Below are positions 53,660 through 64,000 of a stretch of 64,000 bases of DNA, in pieces; within the stretch, counting starts at the first letter, position 1, and every line of letters begins with the position of its first letter. Position numbers and translations under genes: made by a program. Origin of the DNA: Robertkochia flava (GTDB lineage: Bacteria; Bacteroidota; Bacteroidia; Flavobacteriales; Flavobacteriaceae); assembly GCF_020166515.1 (NCBI RefSeq), contig NZ_JAINZT010000002.1:62001-126000 (forward strand), read 5' to 3'. Under the pieces are notes generated by a model. It worked only from the letters and a program-made list of their open reading frames with translations, was not told the origin of the DNA and did not search any database.

Positions 53660-56600
53660 TTGAAAACAACTCCTTTTCAGATCTACAACGCCTCGGCAGG
53701 TTCGGGGAAAACTTTTACCCTGGTAAGGGAGTACCTGTGCATCTTGCTGGGTTCCACGAATAAGGACCTTTTCAAACAGGTCCTGGCCATTACCTTCACC
53801 AACAAGGCGGTCAATGAAATGAAGGAACGCGTACTGGAAAGCCTGGCCGGTTTCGCACGTCCCGCACAACTGGAAAAGCCCTCCCCGCTTTTTCTTGCGG
53901 TACGAGACCAGCTCGGGCTTCCTCCTGAAGTCATACAGGGCCGGGCCAAAAGCCTGCTGCATTACATTTTGCACAACTATGCTTTTTTCGATATTGTCAC
54001 CATAGACAAGTTCACCCATCGCCTGATACGGACTTTCGCCCGTGATCTGGAACTCCCTCAGAACTTCGAAGTGGTCATGGATACCGAGAGCCTGCTCAAG
54101 GAGGCTATAGACGACCTGCTCTACCAGGCGGGGGAAGAGGAGATCCTGACAAAAACCCTGATACAGTTCGCCCTTGAAAAGGCCGATGACGACAAAAACT
54201 GGGATCTCAGCCGGGACCTCTACCAGATCAGCAAACTCCTTCTCAACGAAAATGACAGGCCCTACCTGGAGGGACTTAAGGGGAAATCTCTTAAGGATTT
54301 TCAAGGCATCCTCAGTCAGATTCGGGAGGAATCCGGCACTCTGCGTAAACAGCTTCAGGCCCTGGCCACCGAAGCCCTGGCCCGGATCAGCGAGGCGGGT
54401 ATAGCTCACAACCACTTTAGCAGGAGCAGCCTGCCAAAATTCCTGGAACATATCCGGGAAGGGAACACGGGTCTAAAACTGGACGCCAAGTGGCTGGATA
54501 CAGTCGATTCTGAACCCCTGTATCCGAAAAACACCAAAGGAGACAAGGCCGCTATAGATGCCTTACAGCCCATGCTTGCGGAAACTGTTAACACCATAAA
54601 AGCCGGACTGATCCGTTTTAAATTCCTACAGGCCTTGTACCGAAACCTGGCCCCAATGTCCCTGATCAATGCGGTGAACAAGGAAATGGCGCGCATAAAG
54701 GAAGAGCAACAACTGCTGCCCATCTCCGAATTTAATAACCTCATCGCCGAGGCGATACGGGAACAACCGGCACCGTTTATCTACGAACGTCTCGGGGAGC
54801 GATACCGCGATTACTTCATCGATGAATTCCAGGACACCTCAGCCCTGCAATGGAACAACCTGATCCCGCTTATCTCTAATGCCCTCTCCGGGGAATCCCT
54901 GGGCGGAAGAAGGGGAAGCCTCCTGCTGGTTGGAGATGCCAAACAATCCATATATCGCTGGAGGGGCGGCAAGGCCGAGCAGTTTATAGACCTCTACGGG
55001 AAACCGGACCACAATCCGTTTCATACCCCGAAAGAAGTGATCAATCTGCCTGTGAACTATCGCAGTCATGATGCCATCGTCAATTTTAACAACGATTTTT
55101 TCAGCTTTATTTCCAGATTCCTGAGCGACCCGTCTTACAGCGATCTTTTCGCCAGGCACAGCACCCAGGAAACCAATGGAAAAGCGGGAGGATTTATCCG
55201 TTTTGAATTTATAGATAAGGACCTCGAAGATACCGACCTGGCGCAACTGGAAAGCACCCTGGAAACCATCCATGGGCTAAAGGCCCAGGGTTATGAGTGG
55301 GGAGACATCGCCGTACTGAACCGGGGAAATAAGGAGGCGCTCAAGATCGCCCAACACCTTACCCAGGCGGGAATTCCCGTGATCTCCTCCGAATCTCTCC
55401 TTTTGAAAAATGACCCGAAGGTCAATTTCCTGGTGAACCTGGTAAAATACACCTACAGGGAAGAAGACCGGGAAAACCTGCTGGAGCTGTTGTGGTTTCT
55501 AGGAGAAAAGGCCGAAGTCCAGGACCTCCATCTATTTCTATCAGAAGCCCTCGATAATCCCGGAGAGGTATTCGCCGGGTACGGGTTCAGTAAAGACCTC
55601 TTCCGGGAACTCCCCTTCTACAATGCGCTCGAATACAGCCTTAAATGTTTTGAGCTGTGCGATGGAGATGAAGCCTACCTTCAGGCCTTCCTGGATACGG
55701 TGCTGGATTTTACACAAAAAGAATCAGGAAGCCTTGGCGATTTCGTAACCTGGTGGGACAACAAAAAGAAAAAACTCAGCCTTTCTGCTCCCGATCACGC
55801 CAATGCAATCCAGATCCTCACCATTCATAAATCCAAGGGACTGGAATTCCCTGTGGTGATCTATCCGTTCGCAGATTCAGACATCTACAAGGAAGTAGAC
55901 CCAAAACTCTGGATCGCCCTTGAGGAGAATCCCTGGGATCTGACATCGGCCCTGTTTAACAAGAATGCAGAACTGGAAGATTTTGGAGAGGAAGCCGCGA
56001 TGACCCTGGAAAACTACACCGCCAAACAGGAACTCGATACCTTCAATGTGCTGTATGTGGCTTTCACCAGGGCCGTGGAACGCCTGTACGTGATTTGCAA
56101 GGAAAAGACGAGGACCAACGGAGAGGAAAACCTGAAATTCCTCTCAGGAATTTTTATGAACTACCTTAAGGAAAAAGGATTGTGGCAAGATGGGGTAAGG
56201 ACTTACGATCTGGGCGAAGCCGGCAAGCAGCTGGTCTCCGGGAAGCAACCAAACGCTCAGATCCGGGGCATTCCCTTTATCAGTAACGAGGGACTCCTGG
56301 ATAACTATACTATTGTAACCACCTCGGGGAGTCTGTGGGGAACAGATGCAGAAGCCTCTATTGAGCGCGGACACCTCTACCACGACTTGTTGTCCATGAT
56401 ACGCTATCCTGAAGACCTGGAGGAGGTTCTCGAAGAGGCCCTTCTGAAGGGCGACCTTACCGGGCACAACCTCTCACAGACCCGGGAATACCTGGAAAAA
56501 GTGATCACCCATCCCGACCTGAAGGAATTCTTTAGCAGGGACTATGAGATCTACCGGGAACGGGAGCTTTTAACAGCACAGGGACAACTTTTACGTCCGG

Positions 56601-56782
56601 ACCGGTTTATGATCGCAGGGGGAAAAGCCTGGATCATCGACTATAAAACGGGAGGCAGCAACCCAAAATATGAAAGGCAACTGGAGCAATATGCCAGGGC
56701 ACTTCAGGATATGGGTCTGGAGGTCATTCAAAAGCTTTTAGTGTATATAGACGAAGAGATCAGGGTGGAGAAGCTTACTTAA
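53660..56782 (+). CDS. AddA-like UvrD/RecB helicase-nuclease
   Basis: The 1040-residue protein combines a UvrD-type helicase and a C-terminal PD-(D/E)XK nuclease. The Walker A motif is [12 protein letters not shown] (about 10-21), [11 protein letters not shown] (about 386-397) is the Walker B/motif [16 protein letters not shown] motif [18 protein letters not shown] motif V and [14 protein letters not shown] motif VI. IIDYKTG near 992 is the nuclease motif. It starts with TTG (the Met-equivalent at 53660), immediately before the NASAGSGKT region as in relatives. It should act with the AddB-like protein at 59567 in double-strand-break repair. Confidence 0.9.
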   Translation: MKTTPFQIYNASAGSGKTFTLVREYLCILLGSTNKDLFKQVLAITFTNKAVNEMKERVLESLAGFARPAQLEKPSPLFLAVRDQLGLPPEVIQGRAKSLLHYILHNYAFFDIVTIDKFTHRLIRTFARDLELPQNFEVVMDTESLLKEAIDDLLYQAGEEEILTKTLIQFALEKADDDKNWDLSRDLYQISKLLLNENDRPYLEGLKGKSLKDFQGILSQIREESGTLRKQLQALATEALARISEAGIAHNHFSRSSLPKFLEHIREGNTGLKLDAKWLDTVDSEPLYPKNTKGDKAAIDALQPMLAETVNTIKAGLIRFKFLQALYRNLAPMSLINAVNKEMARIKEEQQLLPISEFNNLIAEAIREQPAPFIYERLGERYRDYFIDEFQDTSALQWNNLIPLISNALSGESLGGRRGSLLLVGDAKQSIYRWRGGKAEQFIDLYGKPDHNPFHTPKEVINLPVNYRSHDAIVNFNNDFFSFISRFLSDPSYSDLFARHSTQETNGKAGGFIRFEFIDKDLEDTDLAQLESTLETIHGLKAQGYEWGDIAVLNRGNKEALKIAQHLTQAGIPVISSESLLLKNDPKVNFLVNLVKYTYREEDRENLLELLWFLGEKAEVQDLHLFLSEALDNPGEVFAGYGFSKDLFRELPFYNALEYSLKCFELCDGDEAYLQAFLDTVLDFTQKESGSLGDFVTWWDNKKKKLSLSAPDHANAIQILTIHKSKGLEFPVVIYPFADSDIYKEVDPKLWIALEENPWDLTSALFNKNAELEDFGEEAAMTLENYTAKQELDTFNVLYVAFTRAVERLYVICKEKTRTNGEENLKFLSGIFMNYLKEKGLWQDGVRTYDLGEAGKQLVSGKQPNAQIRGIPFISNEGLLDNYTIVTTSGSLWGTDAEASIERGHLYHDLLSMIRYPEDLEEVLEEALLKGDLTGHNLSQTREYLEKVITHPDLKEFFSRDYEIYRERELLTAQGQLLRPDRFMIAGGKAWIIDYKTGGSNPKYERQLEQYARALQDMGLEVIQKLLVYIDEEIRVEKLT

Positions 56783-56816
56783 TACGAGGTTTCATAACTT
56801 TGCAAAAAAAATCTTT

Positions 56817-58010
56817 ATGTACGGTAAAATCAAAGAATATCTCCAGCAGGAACTGGAAGACATCAAGGAAGCAGGACTTTATAAGAAAGAGCGCATTATC
56901 ACCTCTCCTCAGGGAGCAGAGATCACTATATCTACCGGGGAAACCGTTATTAATTTCTGTGCAAACAACTATCTCGGACTTTCCAACCATCCGGAGGTGG
57001 TACAGGCTGCCAAAGACACCCTCGATTCTCATGGTTTCGGTATGTCATCGGTTCGATTCATCTGCGGGACGCAGGACATCCACAAAGAACTGGAGGCAAA
57101 GATCGCTTCCTATTACGGTACCGAAGACACCATTCTCTATGCAGCTGCCTTTGATGCCAACGGAGGCGTTTTCGAACCATTACTGGGCCCGGAAGATGCT
57201 ATTATCTCCGACTCACTGAACCACGCCTCCATCATAGACGGGGTTCGCCTTTGCAAAGCCATGCGCTACCGCTACAACAATAACGATATGGCAGATCTCG
57301 AGGAAAAGCTGAAGCAGGCCAAGGCAGATAACGCGCGGTTCAAGGTTATTGTTACCGACGGGGTATTCTCTATGGACGGACTGGTAGCGCCCCTTGACGA
57401 GATCTGTGACCTGGCCGACAAGTACGATGCCCTTGTGATGATCGATGAGTGCCATGCCGCCGGATTCATAGGAGAAACCGGGAGAGGAACCCTGGAAGAA
57501 AAGAATGTTATGGGACGTATCGATATCATTACCGGAACGCTCGGAAAGGCCCTCGGAGGCGCTATGGGCGGCTATACTACCGGAAAGAAAGAGATCATCG
57601 AGATCCTTCGTCAGCGTTCCCGACCTTATCTTTTCTCTAATTCCCTGGCCCCGAACATCGTTGGCGCTTCCATTAAGGTATTCGATATGCTCTCTACAGA
57701 CACCAAACTCAGGGACCAGCTCGAAGCCAACACCACCTATTTTAAAAAGGGAATGAAAGCAGCCGGATTTGACATTATAGACGGGGATTCGGCCATAGTA
57801 CCTGTTATGCTTTATGACGCCAAACTCTCACAGATTATGGCAGATAAATTACTTGAAAAAGGAATTTATGTAATAGGATTTTTCTATCCAGTAGTACCGA
57901 AAAATAAGGCAAGGATCAGGGTGCAGCTCTCCGCGGCTCATACCCGGGAGCACCTGGACAAAGCGATAAGTGCCTTTACCTCAGTAGGTAAGGAATTAGG
58001 TGTCATTTAA
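56817..58010 (+). CDS. kbl: Glycine C-acetyltransferase (2-amino-3-ketobutyrate CoA ligase)
   Basis: The 397-residue PLP enzyme of the alpha-oxoamine synthase family has the PLP lysine K244 in [26 protein letters not shown] (PLP pyridine contact) and [13 protein letters not shown]. It matches E. coli Kbl in length and in the number of the PLP lysine. It converts 2-amino-3-oxobutyrate and CoA to glycine and acetyl-CoA in threonine breakdown. No tdh is adjacent. It lies between the two halves of the AddAB-like pair. Confidence 0.93.
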   Translation: MYGKIKEYLQQELEDIKEAGLYKKERIITSPQGAEITISTGETVINFCANNYLGLSNHPEVVQAAKDTLDSHGFGMSSVRFICGTQDIHKELEAKIASYYGTEDTILYAAAFDANGGVFEPLLGPEDAIISDSLNHASIIDGVRLCKAMRYRYNNNDMADLEEKLKQAKADNARFKVIVTDGVFSMDGLVAPLDEICDLADKYDALVMIDECHAAGFIGETGRGTLEEKNVMGRIDIITGTLGKALGGAMGGYTTGKKEIIEILRQRSRPYLFSNSLAPNIVGASIKVFDMLSTDTKLRDQLEANTTYFKKGMKAAGFDIIDGDSAIVPVMLYDAKLSQIMADKLLEKGIYVIGFFYPVVPKNKARIRVQLSAAHTREHLDKAISAFTSVGKELGVI

Positions 58011-58053
58011 CGATATGTTATTAGGAATATCCCAAAAATTTATATATTTAGTT

Positions 58054-58083
58054 TTGTTAATAAGTTGTAACAACTTACATTTG
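58054..58083 (+). promoter_or_regulatory. Bacteroidetes-type promoter of the OmpA gene
   Basis: TTG at 58054-58056, a 19-bp spacer and a perfect TACATTTG at 58076-58083 (TAnnTTTG), about 35 bp before the ATG. It is the best primary sigma promoter match I see in the window. Confidence 0.85.
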
Positions 58084-58118
58084 TTTAGGAATTAACACTT
58101 AAAATCAAATAATTGGAC

Positions 58119-59474
58119 ATGAAACATCTTGGCAAAATTTTAGTTGTTTTCCTGCTGATCGCAGGTTTTAGCAACGTAAATGCTCAAGACCACAACAACC
58201 CATGGCAGGTTGGATTTGGAATAAACGCCATTGACGTTTATCCTACCAATTCTGACAAAGCTTTTGCAGGGGACTGGTTTGATGAGTATTTCAATCTTTC
58301 CGACCATTGGAACATACTTCCATCAATTACGACAATTTCCGTTTCCCGCTATGTAGGAGATGGTTTTTCTGTGGGAGTACGTGGTTCACTTAACCGGATT
58401 GACAAATTAGGTGACCTGGAAGCAGACGATCTTTCTCACTATGCTATCGACGGTACCATCAAGTACAATCTTGTTAAGGAAGCCGCCTTCCAACCCTACT
58501 TAGAACTCGGTGGGGGTTACACCTGGATCGATGAGATTGGTGCCGGGACGCTTAACGGAGGTCTTGGGATCAACTTCTGGTTCACCGATAATATCGGTCT
58601 GAACCTTCAGTCATCATACAAACACGTTTTCGAAGATTACGGAGTAGAACATTTCCAGCACCTGTTGGGTCTTAACATCAAGTTTGGTGGGACCGATACT
58701 GACGGTGACGGGATCTACGACAAGGACGATGCCTGTCCTGAGGTTGCCGGACTGGAGCAATTCAACGGTTGTCCTGACAGCGACGGAGATGGAATTGAAG
58801 ATTCTAAAGATGCCTGTCCTAATGAGGCTGGATCTCTGGATATGAACGGTTGTCCTGACAGCGACGGTGATGGTATTGCCGACAACGTTGACGACTGTCC
58901 TGAAGTTCCCGGATTAGCTGAGTTCAACGGATGTCCTGACACTGACGGAGACGGTATTCCAGATAATAAGGACGAGTGTCCTAACGAAGCAGGTCCTGCA
59001 GAAAACAACGGATGCCCATGGCCAGATACTGATGGAGATGGTGTTCCGGATAAGGATGACCTTTGTCCAGAAAAAGTGGGTACTGTAGCCAACCAGGGAT
59101 GTCCTGAGGTAACTGAAGAAGTTCAGGCTGCGCTTAACTCTTACGCAAGAACCATCCTGTTTGACACAGGTAAGTCTTCGATCAAAGCAGAGTCTGAGCA
59201 AGTATTAGCAGATATCATCGGAATTCTTAAGCAATACCCAGCTTCTACCTTTAAGGTTGAAGGACACACCGATTCTACAGGTAGCGAAGAACTCAACCTG
59301 AGACTTTCTAAAGAAAGAGCAAGTGCTGTTGAGCAGTATCTTGAGAACGCAGGTATCGCTCCTGACCGTCTGACCTCTGAAGGTTTTGGAGAAAGCAAGC
59401 CAATTGCTTCCAACAGAACTGCAGATGGAAGACGTCAGAACAGAAGGGTTGAAATTAACCTGATCAAAGAATAA
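58119..59474 (+). CDS. OmpA-family protein with thrombospondin type 3 repeats
   Basis: The 451-residue protein starts at the ATG at 58119 (a TTG two codons earlier is unlikely). It has a signal peptide to about residue 22, an N-terminal OmpA-like beta-barrel (about 25-190), five TSP3 calcium-binding repeats (about 193-330, each with DTDGDGI- or DSDGDGI-type loops ending NGCP) and a C-terminal OmpA peptidoglycan-binding domain (about 345-451; [24 protein letters not shown], with the Asp and Arg that bind diaminopimelate). It is an abundant type of outer-membrane protein linking the membrane to the wall. Confidence 0.94.
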   Translation: MKHLGKILVVFLLIAGFSNVNAQDHNNPWQVGFGINAIDVYPTNSDKAFAGDWFDEYFNLSDHWNILPSITTISVSRYVGDGFSVGVRGSLNRIDKLGDLEADDLSHYAIDGTIKYNLVKEAAFQPYLELGGGYTWIDEIGAGTLNGGLGINFWFTDNIGLNLQSSYKHVFEDYGVEHFQHLLGLNIKFGGTDTDGDGIYDKDDACPEVAGLEQFNGCPDSDGDGIEDSKDACPNEAGSLDMNGCPDSDGDGIADNVDDCPEVPGLAEFNGCPDTDGDGIPDNKDECPNEAGPAENNGCPWPDTDGDGVPDKDDLCPEKVGTVANQGCPEVTEEVQAALNSYARTILFDTGKSSIKAESEQVLADIIGILKQYPASTFKVEGHTDSTGSEELNLRLSKERASAVEQYLENAGIAPDRLTSEGFGESKPIASNRTADGRRQNRRVEINLIKE

Positions 59475-59501
59475 TCAGAAACCCGTTTCACTAAATACAC
59501 T

Positions 59502-59532
59502 AAAACGCTCCGGCATTCCGGAGCGTTTTTTT
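59502..59532 (+). terminator. Terminator of the OmpA gene
   Basis: Stem AAACGCTCCGG / CCGGAGCGTTT with a short loop and seven T. Confidence 0.9.
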
Positions 59533-59566
59533 ATTTTTATACCTCATCACTTCTTTTTAAAATGCT

Positions 59567-62344
59567 ATGAAAAGTTTCCTCTCTGCCACCATTTCGGAGA
59601 TCGCCCAATTACATCCTGAGAATCTGCACGATTTGGTACTGGTGCTGCCCAGCAAAAGAGCGGGAGCCTTTCTGAAGAACGAATTAAAATCGGTTATTGA
59701 TAAAACCACCTTTCTTCCTGTTATATACAGCATCGAAGAATTTGTACAGGAGATCTCAAACCTGGAGCAGGCTACCAACCTCCATCTCCTTTTCGAGCTT
59801 TACCGCACTTACGAAAAATGCACGCCGGAATCACAACGCGACCCACTTTATGAGTTTACGTCCTGGGCACAAACCGCCATCCAGGATTTCAATGAGATCG
59901 ACAGGTATCTTATCCCTCCGGACACCATTTTTGATCATCTGTTCAACATCAAGGAGATCGATCACTGGACCAATTCCGGTTCACAGACAACGCTTCAAAA
60001 AAACTACCTTCATTTCTGGAAACACCTGAAGCAACTCTATCACGAATTCCGGAATACCCTGGCCGCAAAAGGCCTGGCCTACCAGGGCATGATCTACAGG
60101 GAAGCGAGTGAACAGGTAGAGTATTATATCCAGGCACATCCGGAAAGACCTCACTATTTTATAGGATTCAATGCCCTGAACAAGGCCGAGAGTCACATTA
60201 TCCAGGAGATCCTTGCCAATTGTCCCGGCGAGATCTACTGGGACACCGACCGGCATTTCCTGGAAGATCCCGATCATGATGCCGGGTTGTTCTTAAGGCG
60301 AGTCCAGCAAGATTGGCCCCATATAAAAAAACAGGGGTTTAAATATATCGGCAATCATTACCATCAACCTAAAAACATCGAAATTGTCGGAGTCCCAGGC
60401 AATATACAACAAGCCAAATACATCGGAAACCTCCTTAAAAACCTCCACTCCGGACAGGGTAAACCCGAAGGAACAGCTGTGGTATTGGGGCAGGAAGCCC
60501 TCCTCCCAGCCGTTCTTAATTCCATTCCGGATGGGATCGACCAGATCAACATTACCAGCGGATTACCGCTGGAACTCACTCCTTTTGCCAGCTTTTTCGA
60601 AATTCTGATACACAGCTGGAGCAAGACCAGGAACAGCCTGTGGTATCACAAAGACCTGGACCGCATACTCTCACACCCGGCATGCCAGGGCATTATGCCG
60701 CAGCATGGAGTAGAACAATTCCTGGAGCGGATCGGAAAAGAAAATCTGATCTATATCCCCGGACAACGAATTCCCGAGCTTATCCCCGGAGATGAGAACC
60801 GGGCAGTGCTTTCCTTGCTTTTCCCGGAAGATACGGAGCATCTGTCAACCCTTATCGACAATTGCGCTGCGCTTACCCTTAAAATGCGGGATCACTACCG
60901 GGACAAAGAACATAAGAATCCTGTTTTTCTTCAGTACCTCTACCGTTTCTATCAGTTGTTTAACCAATTGCAGCATATCCGCACAACCTACACCTCGCTA
61001 ACAGACCATCGCGCCCTCTTACAGGTATATCGTGACCTTTTGGTAAAAGAAACCGTAGATTTTAAGGGAGAACCCCTGACGGGACTCCAGGTGATGGGGA
61101 TGCTGGAGAGCAGAAACCTCGATTTTGAAACGGTGATCATCAGTTCTGTCAATGAGGGAGTACTCCCTGGAGGAAAAAGCTTTAATTCCTTTATCCCTTT
61201 TGATCTGAAGATCCACTACGGACTACCCACCTATAAAGAGAAGGATGCGATATATACCTATCACTTTTACCGCCTTTTGCAGCGGGCCAAAAACATTTAT
61301 ATCATCTACAATACCGCCACGGAATCCCTGGATGGAGGAGAAAAAAGCCGATTTATACAGCAACTGCTCCTGGAAGACATTCCCGAACACCGTATCAGGG
61401 AAATACTCGCAAGTCCGGAAATTGAAAGTAAGGAAGTCGCCCTCTTATCCCTGGACAAATCCCCCGGTCTTCTATCGCGACTGCGCACCGTAGCAGGAGA
61501 AGGCTTTTCCCCGTCTTCTCTGACGAACTTTATCAGAAACCCGATCGATTTTTATAAGCAACGCGTACTGAGGATTCGTGAACTCGAAATGGTAGAAGAA
61601 ACCGTTGCCGCCAACACCATGGGAACCATCGTACACGACAGCCTGGAAGAATTATACCTGCCCTACCTGAATAAAACACTGGAACTGGCCGACCTCAAAC
61701 GCATCCGGGAAAACCTCAGCCCGGTGGTGGATAATAAGTTCCGGGAGTTCTATTCAGATCCGGAAACCGTAAGAGGGCAAAACCTGATAAGCTATCACGT
61801 AGCAAGACGCTATGTAGAGAAATATCTCGACTACGAAGAGAGCCGTATAAAGAAAGGTGACCGCATATGCATACTGGCCCTGGAAAATGATGTGCCGGTT
61901 GAATTCTCCATACCAGGTTTGGATTTCCCGGTAAAACTAAAGGGTAAGGTAGACCGCATTGAAGAGGTTAACGGGATCTGGACCGTAGTAGATTACAAAA
62001 CCGGGACCGTAGAACCTTCAGACCTGAAGATCTATAACTGGGAAAATCTGACCGCCGATTACAAATACAGTAAAGCCTTCCAGGTGCTTTGCTACGTATA
62101 TATGATGAAAGGCTACATTCCAGAAAACACCAAAGTACAGGCAGGCATCGTGAGCCTTAAAAAGATTAAGAACGGATTTATGCCCTTTGCCATCTCAGAG
62201 GGCCCCGGTTCCCGGAATTCAGATCCTAATATCACGGACGAAGTGATGGATGCCTTTGAAGCCCAACTTTTCACCCTGATCCGAACTATTTGCGACCCTG
62301 AACTGCCTTTTGTAGAAAAAGAAATAAAAAGTTATGATTACTAA
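59567..62344 (+). CDS. AddB-like PD-(D/E)XK nuclease
   Basis: The 925-residue protein has the AddB/RexB layout: an inactivated helicase-like N-terminal part (LVLVLPSKRAGAFLKNEL, with no Walker A), SLVNEGVLPGGKSFNSFIPFDL, and a C-terminal RecB-type nuclease with WTVVDYKTGTVEP (about 806-818). Cys residues for an iron-sulfur cluster, as in Bacillus AddB, are not evident. It pairs with the AddA-like protein 2.8 kb upstream, but kbl and ompA separate the two genes. It overlaps the next gene by 11 bp. Confidence 0.88.
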   Translation: MKSFLSATISEIAQLHPENLHDLVLVLPSKRAGAFLKNELKSVIDKTTFLPVIYSIEEFVQEISNLEQATNLHLLFELYRTYEKCTPESQRDPLYEFTSWAQTAIQDFNEIDRYLIPPDTIFDHLFNIKEIDHWTNSGSQTTLQKNYLHFWKHLKQLYHEFRNTLAAKGLAYQGMIYREASEQVEYYIQAHPERPHYFIGFNALNKAESHIIQEILANCPGEIYWDTDRHFLEDPDHDAGLFLRRVQQDWPHIKKQGFKYIGNHYHQPKNIEIVGVPGNIQQAKYIGNLLKNLHSGQGKPEGTAVVLGQEALLPAVLNSIPDGIDQINITSGLPLELTPFASFFEILIHSWSKTRNSLWYHKDLDRILSHPACQGIMPQHGVEQFLERIGKENLIYIPGQRIPELIPGDENRAVLSLLFPEDTEHLSTLIDNCAALTLKMRDHYRDKEHKNPVFLQYLYRFYQLFNQLQHIRTTYTSLTDHRALLQVYRDLLVKETVDFKGEPLTGLQVMGMLESRNLDFETVIISSVNEGVLPGGKSFNSFIPFDLKIHYGLPTYKEKDAIYTYHFYRLLQRAKNIYIIYNTATESLDGGEKSRFIQQLLLEDIPEHRIREILASPEIESKEVALLSLDKSPGLLSRLRTVAGEGFSPSSLTNFIRNPIDFYKQRVLRIRELEMVEETVAANTMGTIVHDSLEELYLPYLNKTLELADLKRIRENLSPVVDNKFREFYSDPETVRGQNLISYHVARRYVEKYLDYEESRIKKGDRICILALENDVPVEFSIPGLDFPVKLKGKVDRIEEVNGIWTVVDYKTGTVEPSDLKIYNWENLTADYKYSKAFQVLCYVYMMKGYIPENTKVQAGIVSLKKIKNGFMPFAISEGPGSRNSDPNITDEVMDAFEAQLFTLIRTICDPELPFVEKEIKSYDY

Positions 62345-63179
62345 AACGCAGCACATTCTCGAAGGAAAACACGAGCGCCCTATCCCTCTTGATCTTTACA
62401 CCCCAAAACAGCAAAACGGAGACCTGGCCGTATTCTGCCATGGTTATAAGGGATTCAAGGACTGGGGCTGCTGGGACCTTGTAGCCCGTGAATTTGTGAG
62501 GGAAGGGGTTTCTTTTCTCAAATTCAACTTTTCCCATAACGGGGGTACCATCGAGCAGCCCATTGACTTTCCGGACCTGGAAGCCTTTGCCCTGAACAAT
62601 TTCACCAAGGAGATGGACGATCTTCAAACGGTGATCGAATGGGTCTGTGGCGATGGCGCGTCCCGGGTAGAATCAGAGAACACGGTGAACATTCACCTCA
62701 TCGGACATTCCCGTGGCGGAGGTATCGTTACCCTAAAGGCAGCAGAGGAAAACCGGGTTGCCACGGTAACCAGCTGGGCAGGAGTCAGTGATTTTAAATC
62801 GCGTTTTGCCGATAAGAAAGCCCTGGATTACTGGCGGGCAAATGGGGTGATCTATGTGGAAAACAGCCGTACCAAACAACAGCTCCCCCACTATTACCAG
62901 TTTTACGAAGATTTTGTGGCCAATGAAGAGCGCTTTACCATAAGAGCGGCTGCCACATCCCTGGACCTGCCGCATCTCATTGTTCACGGCACCGAAGACC
63001 CCACCGTAGACCTTAAGGAGGCCATGGCTTTGAAATCCTGGAATCCGGATGCCAGGCTCCATGTCATAGAAGGGGCCGACCACGTTTTTGGCGGCAAACA
63101 CCCCTGGGAGGTCAATCGTTTACCCGGACATTTAAAAAATGCGGTAGACGCCACCGTTGACTTCATCAAACAGGAGTAA
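62334..63179 (+). CDS. Alpha/beta hydrolase
   Basis: The 281-residue protein has the fold and motifs of the alpha/beta hydrolase superfamily: LAVFCHGYKGFKDWG (oxyanion HG), the nucleophile elbow IGHSRGGG with S126, LIVHGTEDPTVDL with the acidic residue, and the catalytic His in VIEGADHVFGG. It probably acts on a small ester or peptide. No signal peptide. It overlaps the AddB-like gene by 11 bp, so the two are likely co-transcribed. Confidence 0.9.
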   Translation: MITKTQHILEGKHERPIPLDLYTPKQQNGDLAVFCHGYKGFKDWGCWDLVAREFVREGVSFLKFNFSHNGGTIEQPIDFPDLEAFALNNFTKEMDDLQTVIEWVCGDGASRVESENTVNIHLIGHSRGGGIVTLKAAEENRVATVTSWAGVSDFKSRFADKKALDYWRANGVIYVENSRTKQQLPHYYQFYEDFVANEERFTIRAAATSLDLPHLIVHGTEDPTVDLKEAMALKSWNPDARLHVIEGADHVFGGKHPWEVNRLPGHLKNAVDATVDFIKQE

Positions 63180-63326
63180 GGTGTCCCCGGGAAAGTCATT
63201 TACCTACTGGGTTGCAGCACTATTTTACGGACAAAAAAAATCTGAACCATCTGCCTGAATTTGAACCTTGGCATCAATTAATTTAATAGCTTAGGTGTCC
63301 GAAATTCTGCATTGTTAACCAGGACT

Positions 63327-64000
63327 ATGAAGTTTACAAAAGTATCATCAGACAAGGAATTTGACCTTTCCAGATTTCCCAAGGGAGAGATCTCGAAATT
63401 TTGGCTGCACATTATCAATAACGGACTTGGAGAGCCTATCAGGGTACCCATCCTGGTAGCCAGGGGAAAGAAAGATGGCCCCGTTTTGGGCTTAAATGCC
63501 GCCCTGCACGGAAATGAGCTGAATGGGATCAATGTCATCCAGCGATTATTTGACCACCTCAACAACAATGACGACATCAACGGTACGGTAATCGGAATTC
63601 TCGTCGCCAATGTCCCAGGGGTACTTCTCGGGCAACGCAGGTTCAATGACGATTTTGATCTGAACCGCCAGGCACCGGGATCTGAAACAGGGATCGCGAG
63701 CAGCGTTTATATCAACAGGCTTATTGAAAGGGTTATCAAACACTTCGATTATTTCCTGGACCTGCATACCACCGGATACGGCAAACAGAATTGCTGGCAT
63801 ATCCGGGCCGACCTGAAAGACAAGGAAACCCGTAACCTGGCTCTACTTCAGAACCCGGAAGCCATATTACACAGCACCCCGGATGAACAAACCGTGCGCG
63901 GCTACGCTTCGTCCCTGGGAATAAAATCCCTGACCCTGGAGCTTAAGGATCCTTCTATTTTTCAACCGGATGTGGTAAATGACGCCATGGTAGGTATCTG
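63327..64000 (+). CDS. Succinylglutamate desuccinylase/aspartoacylase family protein (partial)
   Basis: The 5' 224 codons of a gene that runs off the right edge. Zinc-binding signatures H61-G-N-E64-L-N-G and DLHTTG with H147 place it in the M14-related AstE/aspartoacylase family, which removes acyl groups from amino acids. FNDDFDLNR is the substrate-binding loop pattern of the family. The substrate cannot be fixed from the fragment. The start is the ATG at 63327, 147 bp after the hydrolase stop. Confidence 0.85.
   Translation, partial: MKFTKVSSDKEFDLSRFPKGEISKFWLHIINNGLGEPIRVPILVARGKKDGPVLGLNAALHGNELNGINVIQRLFDHLNNNDDINGTVIGILVANVPGVLLGQRRFNDDFDLNRQAPGSETGIASSVYINRLIERVIKHFDYFLDLHTTGYGKQNCWHIRADLKDKETRNLALLQNPEAILHSTPDEQTVRGYASSLGIKSLTLELKDPSIFQPDVVNDAMVGI

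Noticed and set aside
53633-54451. 272-codon minus-strand open frame
   Set aside because: It is antisense to the AddA-like gene, whose Walker A motif lies on the other strand; no family features.

Overview
The window looks like a chromosomal segment of a marine-type Flavobacteriaceae (Bacteroidetes). The clues are family content and promoter style rather than any rRNA marker: a CcoN-CcoO fusion oxidase operon with single-heme CcoP, a flavobacterial curli locus, long VPS10/BNR-repeat proteins, thrombospondin-type-3 OmpA, few Shine-Dalgarno sites, and promoters of the TTG-N19-TAnnTTTG type. I see no prophage, integrase, CRISPR array, rRNA or tRNA. The species cannot be named from the sequence.

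Layout. 0-10 kb: oxidative-stress and housekeeping genes (phosphodiester glycosidase, catalase-peroxidase KatG, two secreted SnoaL-like proteins, a 5'-truncated beta-lactamase-like gene, a DJ-1/PfpI protein, a 993-residue AsmA-like protein, an aquaglyceroporin). 10-25 kb: secreted and envelope proteins, including two roughly 1030-residue BNR/VPS10 paralogues on opposite strands, a serine-hydrolase lipoprotein, a membrane protein/XRE regulator pair, a CoA-transferase and a truncated hemoglobin. 25-32 kb: a DUF559 (Vsr-like) endonuclease gene bracketed by terminal inverted repeats, then a complete minus-strand curli operon (csgA, csgB, a CsgH-CsgE fusion, csgF, CsgG with an extra beta-barrel, and a beta-propeller-like lipoprotein). 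32-36 kb: an atypical pyruvate-kinase-like gene between two large direct-repeat blocks. 36-49 kb: small membrane proteins, hemN, a methyltransferase, a pair of the same inverted-repeat arms without an endonuclease, and the full cbb3 oxidase block (TauE/SafE, fixH, ccoG, ccoP, ccoQ, ccoNO, ccoS, ccoI) next to its divergent FNR-type regulator. 49-53 kb: YceI, porin, YceI, acetyltransferase and sodA. 53-64 kb: an AddA-like helicase-nuclease and an AddB-like nuclease separated by kbl and ompA, then a hydrolase and a truncated aspartoacylase-family gene at the right edge.

Working together. The FNR-type regulator at 48543 sits among four copies of one palindrome, ATGAY-N4-RTCAT, upstream of hemN, ccoS (oxidase operon), ccoI/fnr and the first yceI. 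In each case a -7-like element starts about 30 nt from the palindrome centre. This suggests a local oxygen-responsive regulon linking heme synthesis, oxidase assembly, copper supply and an envelope YceI/porin unit. KatG, SodA and the truncated hemoglobin add peroxide, superoxide and NO/O2 handling. The curli operon encodes subunits plus the secretion apparatus, with two uncommon fusions.

Most unusual items: (1) the DUF559 gene inside structured terminal inverted repeats whose hairpin stems differ in sequence but keep pairing, with gene-less arms elsewhere in the window, like a REP-type mobile element that uses a Vsr-like nuclease; (2) the FNR-type site architecture; (3) the CsgH-CsgE and CsgG-barrel fusions; (4) the pyruvate-kinase-like gene held between recombinogenic repeats.
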